DNA of 51,558 nt, taken from assembly GCF_000526695.1 (NCBI RefSeq), contig NZ_JAGO01000003.1, positions 1 through 51,558 of the forward strand, written 5' to 3'. The position numbers were made by a program, and so were the translations under genes. Positions 48,917 to 51,558 of this stretch are shown here, in pieces. Each line of letters begins with the position of its first letter. Position 1 is the first letter of the stretch. The notes under the pieces were generated by a model. It saw nothing but the letters and a program-made list of their open reading frames with translations. It did not search any database and was not told where the DNA came from. The DNA comes from Carnimonas nigrificans ATCC BAA-78 (lineage in GTDB: Bacteria; Pseudomonadota; Gammaproteobacteria; Pseudomonadales; Halomonadaceae).

Positions 48917-49340
48917 AAACCTGATCGGCTCGACGGGTAAAGGCATCGACCAATTGACCGGCTACTTGTCCGAACAGTTGACCAAATGCCATGCTCAGCA
49001 GACGGTTGGAAAAATCGAATTCCATCTCAAGCTTCACCTGGCAGCTATTTTCGCTGAGCGGTTCAAAATGCCAGTGGCCCACCAGGCTTTTGAATGGCCC
49101 TTTCACTAGCGAAATATTGATGCGTTCAGGCCCATGCAGCTCGTTGCGCGTGATCATTGCCTGCTTGATTCCCCCTTTAGAGAGGGTCATCTCACCGATA
49201 ATGTAGTCGTCCGTTTTCTCGATCAGACGCGAAGCCCGACATCCCGGCAAAAACTCCGGGTAACTCTCGAAATCATTCACCAAATCAAACATCTGCTGAC
49301 TGGAGTGACGTACCAGTGCCGATTTATTGACCGAAGGCAT
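48903..49340 (-). CDS. ratA: RatA, ribosome-associated START-domain protein
   Basis: A 145-residue START/polyketide-cyclase-like protein. In E. coli RatA is described as inhibiting 70S assembly; related COQ10-type proteins bind ubiquinone, so the role here is open. Family segments: MFDLVNDFESYPEFLPGC, MTLSKGGI, FDFSNRLLSMAFG. Its 3' end overlaps rnfH. Divergent from smpB, the usual neighbour. Confidence 0.92.
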   Translation of the reverse strand: MPSVNKSALVRHSSQQMFDLVNDFESYPEFLPGCRASRLIEKTDDYIIGEMTLSKGGIKQAMITRNELHGPERINISLVKGPFKSLVGHWHFEPLSENSCQVKLEMEFDFSNRLLSMAFGQLFGQVAGQLVDAFTRRADQVYGRG

Positions 49341-49528
49341 ACCTCATCCCCTTGGATACAGCTATCGGGCCTTGCAAGCCCGAGTTTCAGAATCAAAGTA
49401 TTGAATGATAACATGTTGCCCCCATTTCAACGGATACTCGCGATGTAACCGACCCAATAGCGCTATTCGATTGGGTGCTTCGCGACTCTATTTTCCATTC
49501 ACACCTGGTTATCGAATCGGGAGATTCC

Positions 49529-50008
49529 ATGGGCAAGAAGAAAGGCCAGAAACAGGGCAGTAACCTGATTGCCCAGAATCGCAAGGCGCGCCACGAATAC
49601 CACATCGAAGAGACCTTCGAGGCGGGAGTGGCTCTGGCGGGCTGGGAAGTCAAAAGTCTACGCGCAGGTAAAGGGCAGCTAACCGATACCTATGTGCTGA
49701 TTCGCAATGGTGAAGCGTGGCTGCTTAACGCACAGATTGTGCCTCTGGAAACTACCAGCACACACCATGTAGTGGAGCCAGGCCGTACCCGCAAACTGCT
49801 GATTCACAAGAAAGAGATTGCGCAAATTTTCTCTCGCACTCAGGACAAGGGCCACAGTTGTGTGCCGCTGCGCCTGTACTGGAAGAAGCATATCGTGAAA
49901 TGCGAGATCGCGCTGGTTGTCGGCAAGAAGATGCACGATAAGCGCGACACTGAGAAAAAACGTGACTGGGAGCGGCAAAAAGCGCGGGTTATGCGCGAAA
50001 ATCGCTAA
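49529..50008 (+). CDS. smpB: SsrA-binding protein SmpB
   Basis: Binds tmRNA and brings it to stalled ribosomes. The 159-residue protein has [33 protein letters not shown], and a basic C-terminal tail [17 protein letters not shown] that enters the empty mRNA channel. ATG at 49529 follows GGGAG; the upstream in-frame ATG at 49475 is not family sequence. Its partner RNA starts 103 bp downstream. Confidence 0.97.
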   Translation: MGKKKGQKQGSNLIAQNRKARHEYHIEETFEAGVALAGWEVKSLRAGKGQLTDTYVLIRNGEAWLLNAQIVPLETTSTHHVVEPGRTRKLLIHKKEIAQIFSRTQDKGHSCVPLRLYWKKHIVKCEIALVVGKKMHDKRDTEKKRDWERQKARVMRENR

Positions 50009-50110
50009 CACTGGAGCGCCTGCACTTGAATTAATACGTGCAGGCCGCATATAAAAAGTCGAGACAGCATTGGCGCAGCAACCGCCTTCTGCTATTCTCG
50101 CTACTCTTTC

Positions 50111-50489
50111 GGGGGCGTTATGGATTCGACGCCGGTGGCAAATCCCGAGGTGCATGCCGAGAGCGTGACGTATCTCGTAAATAAAACGTTACTTTTAAAA
50201 TAGTCGCAAACGACGAAACCTATGCTCAGGAAGGTGCTCTCGCTGCATAAACCAGCGTGACATGTTCCACCCTGAAGTGATGCGTCCATCCATCACGGAT
50301 GGGAAAGAGCCCAGTTGATGGAATCGCCCTTCTGTCTGTCTTCGCCTTAAGGGTTAAACTTTAGAAGAATCGCTGCTGCGTATCCTGCCCGTTGGAGGCG
50401 TAGTGGCTAAATGAAAAAACGGAACTAAGCATGTAGAGCCGACGGAGGAGTACCGGCGGACGCGGGTTCAACTCCCGCCGCCTCCACCA
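50111..50489 (+). ncRNA. ssrA: Transfer-messenger RNA (tmRNA)
   Basis: A 379-nt tmRNA: acceptor GGGGGCG with CGCCTCC (one G-U), TTCAACTC T-loop and encoded CCA at 50487-50489. The tag reading frame begins at GCA 50206 after AATAGTC and ends at TAA 50248-50250; it encodes ANDETYAQEGALAA. Tagged proteins are degraded by ClpXP and FtsH. The 3' end is a common integration site for genomic islands. Confidence 0.96.
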
Positions 50490-50493
50490 ATTC

Positions 50494-50529
50494 AAAGGCC
50501 CTGAACGGCAACGTTCAGGGCCTTTTTCT
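50494..50529 (+). terminator. Terminator of tmRNA
   Basis: AAAGGCCCTGAACG, loop GCAA, CGTTCAGGGCCTTT then TTCTTTATT: a 14-bp perfect stem and U-tract 5 nt after the tmRNA. Confidence 0.95.
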
Positions 50530-51028
50530 TTATTAAATTCAATGGATTACGTGATTTACGGGCATTTTTCAGGATTGATCATTTATTGATCAGAAAGACA
50601 TGATTTGGTCAGCTTTGGGCATGGTTTGGTCAACATTTTGGTCAGCATTCTGAGAGGGGACGTTCGGAAAGGCTTCAGTCTTCCAAGGCTGTACCAGCCC
50701 CTTGTCAGGTGCCTTATTGAAACGTCCATGAATTCATGGGCACGCTGCCGCCCTCTTCTCTGTAAACCGCAACATACCGCAACGTTTTGCCACGTTTTCA
50801 TGGCCACTAAAAACCGCTGTATCCCTGACTGCCTCTGGGCGCATTGAGTTTTTGACACTGCAACGTTTTTAACGATGCGTGCAAAACGCAGGCGCGGGGG
50901 GCATTGCGCGAAACGATGTCTGAAAGGCGTCACGAGAGCGCCTCAAACAGGTTCATGAAGGCGTTCATTGCACATCTAATGGTATGGCATAGAGTGGATG
51001 GAAAGCAGATCAGAAGGCAGACAGGAAA
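50530..51028. other. Intergenic stretch beyond tmRNA, probable island edge
   Basis: No protein gene is supported here. It holds three TTTGGTCA copies (50604-50646), two GCAACGTTTT copies (50779-50788 and 50860-50869) and paired CCGCAAC blocks (50767-50783). Short direct repeats next to a tmRNA 3' end are seen at integrase arm sites of islands. No integrase is found in this window; an open frame on the minus strand (50583-50933) has no recognizable domain. Confidence 0.5.
50604..50646. repeat. Three TTTGGTCA direct repeats
   Basis: TTTGGTCAGC at 50604, TTTGGTCAAC at 50625 and TTTGGTCAGC at 50637, separated by 21 and 12 bp start to start. They start 115 bp past the tmRNA end. Possible integrase arm-type sites (inference). 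Confidence 0.6.
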
Positions 51029-51175
51029 ATGCCACAAAACCAGCAAATACAGGCATCTCTCGATCTGAACACTTTCTCGGCAGGAGAGCTCTACTGGCGA
51101 GGGATGTACAATATCCGAATCACAGAGAAATACTTAGCGGTTAGTGCGAATACCCTGAAACTAGGTTCTGTCTGA
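51029..51175 (+). pseudogene. Truncated small gene interrupted by an insertion element
   Basis: ATG at 51029 with AGGA just before opens a 48-codon frame with residues such as FSAGELYWRGMYNIRITEKY then SANTLK, stopping soon after the start of the insertion element at about 51166. The last few codons are in element DNA, so the original gene was longer. I do not recognise the family; the segment ITEKYLAVSANTLK could be the start of a helix-turn-helix, but this is a guess. Confidence 0.45.
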
Positions 51176-51558
51176 AAAGTCCTACATGTTAGCCTTTCGC
51201 TGTTGACGAAAGGAGATGGCCTGTGTAGTGGCACAGTGAATCTGGCCACCTGACTTTGAGTGTATGATGGCTCACAGAGACAATCAGGTGCAGATGATGA
51301 CGAAGAAGAGAACGTTTAGCCCGGAATTTCGCTTGGAAGCGGCCCAGCTCGTGGTCGACCAGGGCTACACGCTGAAGGCGGCGTGTGAGGCCATGGGGGT
51401 TGGCAAATCCACCATGGAGTATTGGGTTCGCAGGCTTCGCGCTGAGCGGGCAGGCAAGGCGCCGCTGAAAGGTGAGGCTCTGACGCCGGAACAGCGTGAG
51501 ATCCAGGAACTGAAGCGCAAGCTGCGGCGAGTGGAAGAAGAGAAGGCAATATTAAAAA
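51166..51558 (+). mobile_element. Left part of an IS3-family insertion sequence, cut by the window end
   Basis: The left end appears near TTCTGTCTGAAAAGTCC (about 51166), then a non-coding lead with GTGGCACAGTGAATCTGGCC, then an IS3-type orfA (51294 on). The second transposase frame, right inverted repeat and target duplication lie outside. The exact left boundary is uncertain by several bases. Confidence 0.75.
51294..51558 (+). CDS. IS3-family transposase OrfA (partial, N-terminal)
   Basis: ATG at 51294 opens a frame of at least 88 codons running to the window edge. It begins MMTKKRTFSPEFRLEAAQLV, with a helix-turn-helix YTLKAACEAMGVGKSTMEYW (about residues 29-48) and a basic, Leu-rich region EIQELKRKLRRVEEEKAILK that starts the leucine zipper. 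The A-rich end of the window (ATATTAAAAA) is where the orfA-orfB frameshift site usually begins. Confidence 0.88.
   Translation, partial: MMTKKRTFSPEFRLEAAQLVVDQGYTLKAACEAMGVGKSTMEYWVRRLRAERAGKAPLKGEALTPEQREIQELKRKLRRVEEEKAILK

Noticed and set aside
50583-50933. A 116-codon open frame on the minus strand beyond the tmRNA
   Set aside because: Basic, low-complexity composition over repeats (MLTKMLTKPCPKLTK comes from TTTGGTCA repeats). No known domain and no clear ribosome site.

Overview
The window is a stretch of housekeeping chromosome from a gammaproteobacterium, most likely a member of the Halomonadaceae (Halomonas and relatives) or another near neighbour of Pseudomonas. This is inferred from gene order: metY-rimP-nusA-infB-rbfA-truB-rpsO-pnp, yhbY/rlmE-ftsH-folP-glmM, dapB-carAB-greA, grpE-dnaK-dnaJ, recN/fur/bamE and rnfH-ratA/smpB-ssrA. 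The proteins also read like Pseudomonas or Halomonas orthologues, and several have acidic tails. No database search was possible.

Layout. Positions 1-430 hold the promoter and leader of an rRNA operon that runs leftwards out of the window, then the tyrS terminator. 447-9700: tyrS, then yggS-proC-yggT-metX-metW, a thioesterase, sfsA, dksA, a phosphoribosyltransferase and gluQ. 9701-10336 has no protein gene. It holds what I read as a CrcZ-type Hfq/Crc-sequestering small RNA with a sigma-54 promoter, CA-rich motifs in hairpin loops and a strong terminator. 10337-13953: pcnB-folK-panB-panC. 14128-15507: an amino acid permease. 15725-25094: the leftward pnp to tRNA-fMet operon and a tRNA-Leu. 25300-31885: secG, tpiA, glmM, folP, ftsH and rlmE, with yhbY divergent. 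32423-41290: a TauE-type permease, greA, carB, carA, a LysE exporter, a metallo-beta-lactamase-fold hydrolase and dapB. 41465-45519: dnaJ, dnaK and grpE, with sigma-32-like promoters. 45797-50489: recN (LexA boxes), fur, bamE, rnfH, ratA, smpB and tmRNA. 50530-51558: AT-richer sequence beyond the tmRNA, with short direct repeats, a gene fragment and the left part of an IS3-family element. It looks like the edge of an integrated island.

How the genes work together. Most genes serve information flow (rRNA, tRNA charging, initiation, RNA maturation and decay, ribosome rescue), protein quality control (DnaK system, FtsH), and methionine, proline, pantothenate, folate, pyrimidine/arginine and lysine biosynthesis. 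The most interesting non-coding content is the CrcZ-like RNA directly upstream of pcnB, without cbrAB next to it. Others are a structured carA leader with a terminator, an inverted repeat over the dksA promoter, an initiator tRNA with a U1:U72 pair, and a folded convergent spacer between bamE and rnfH.
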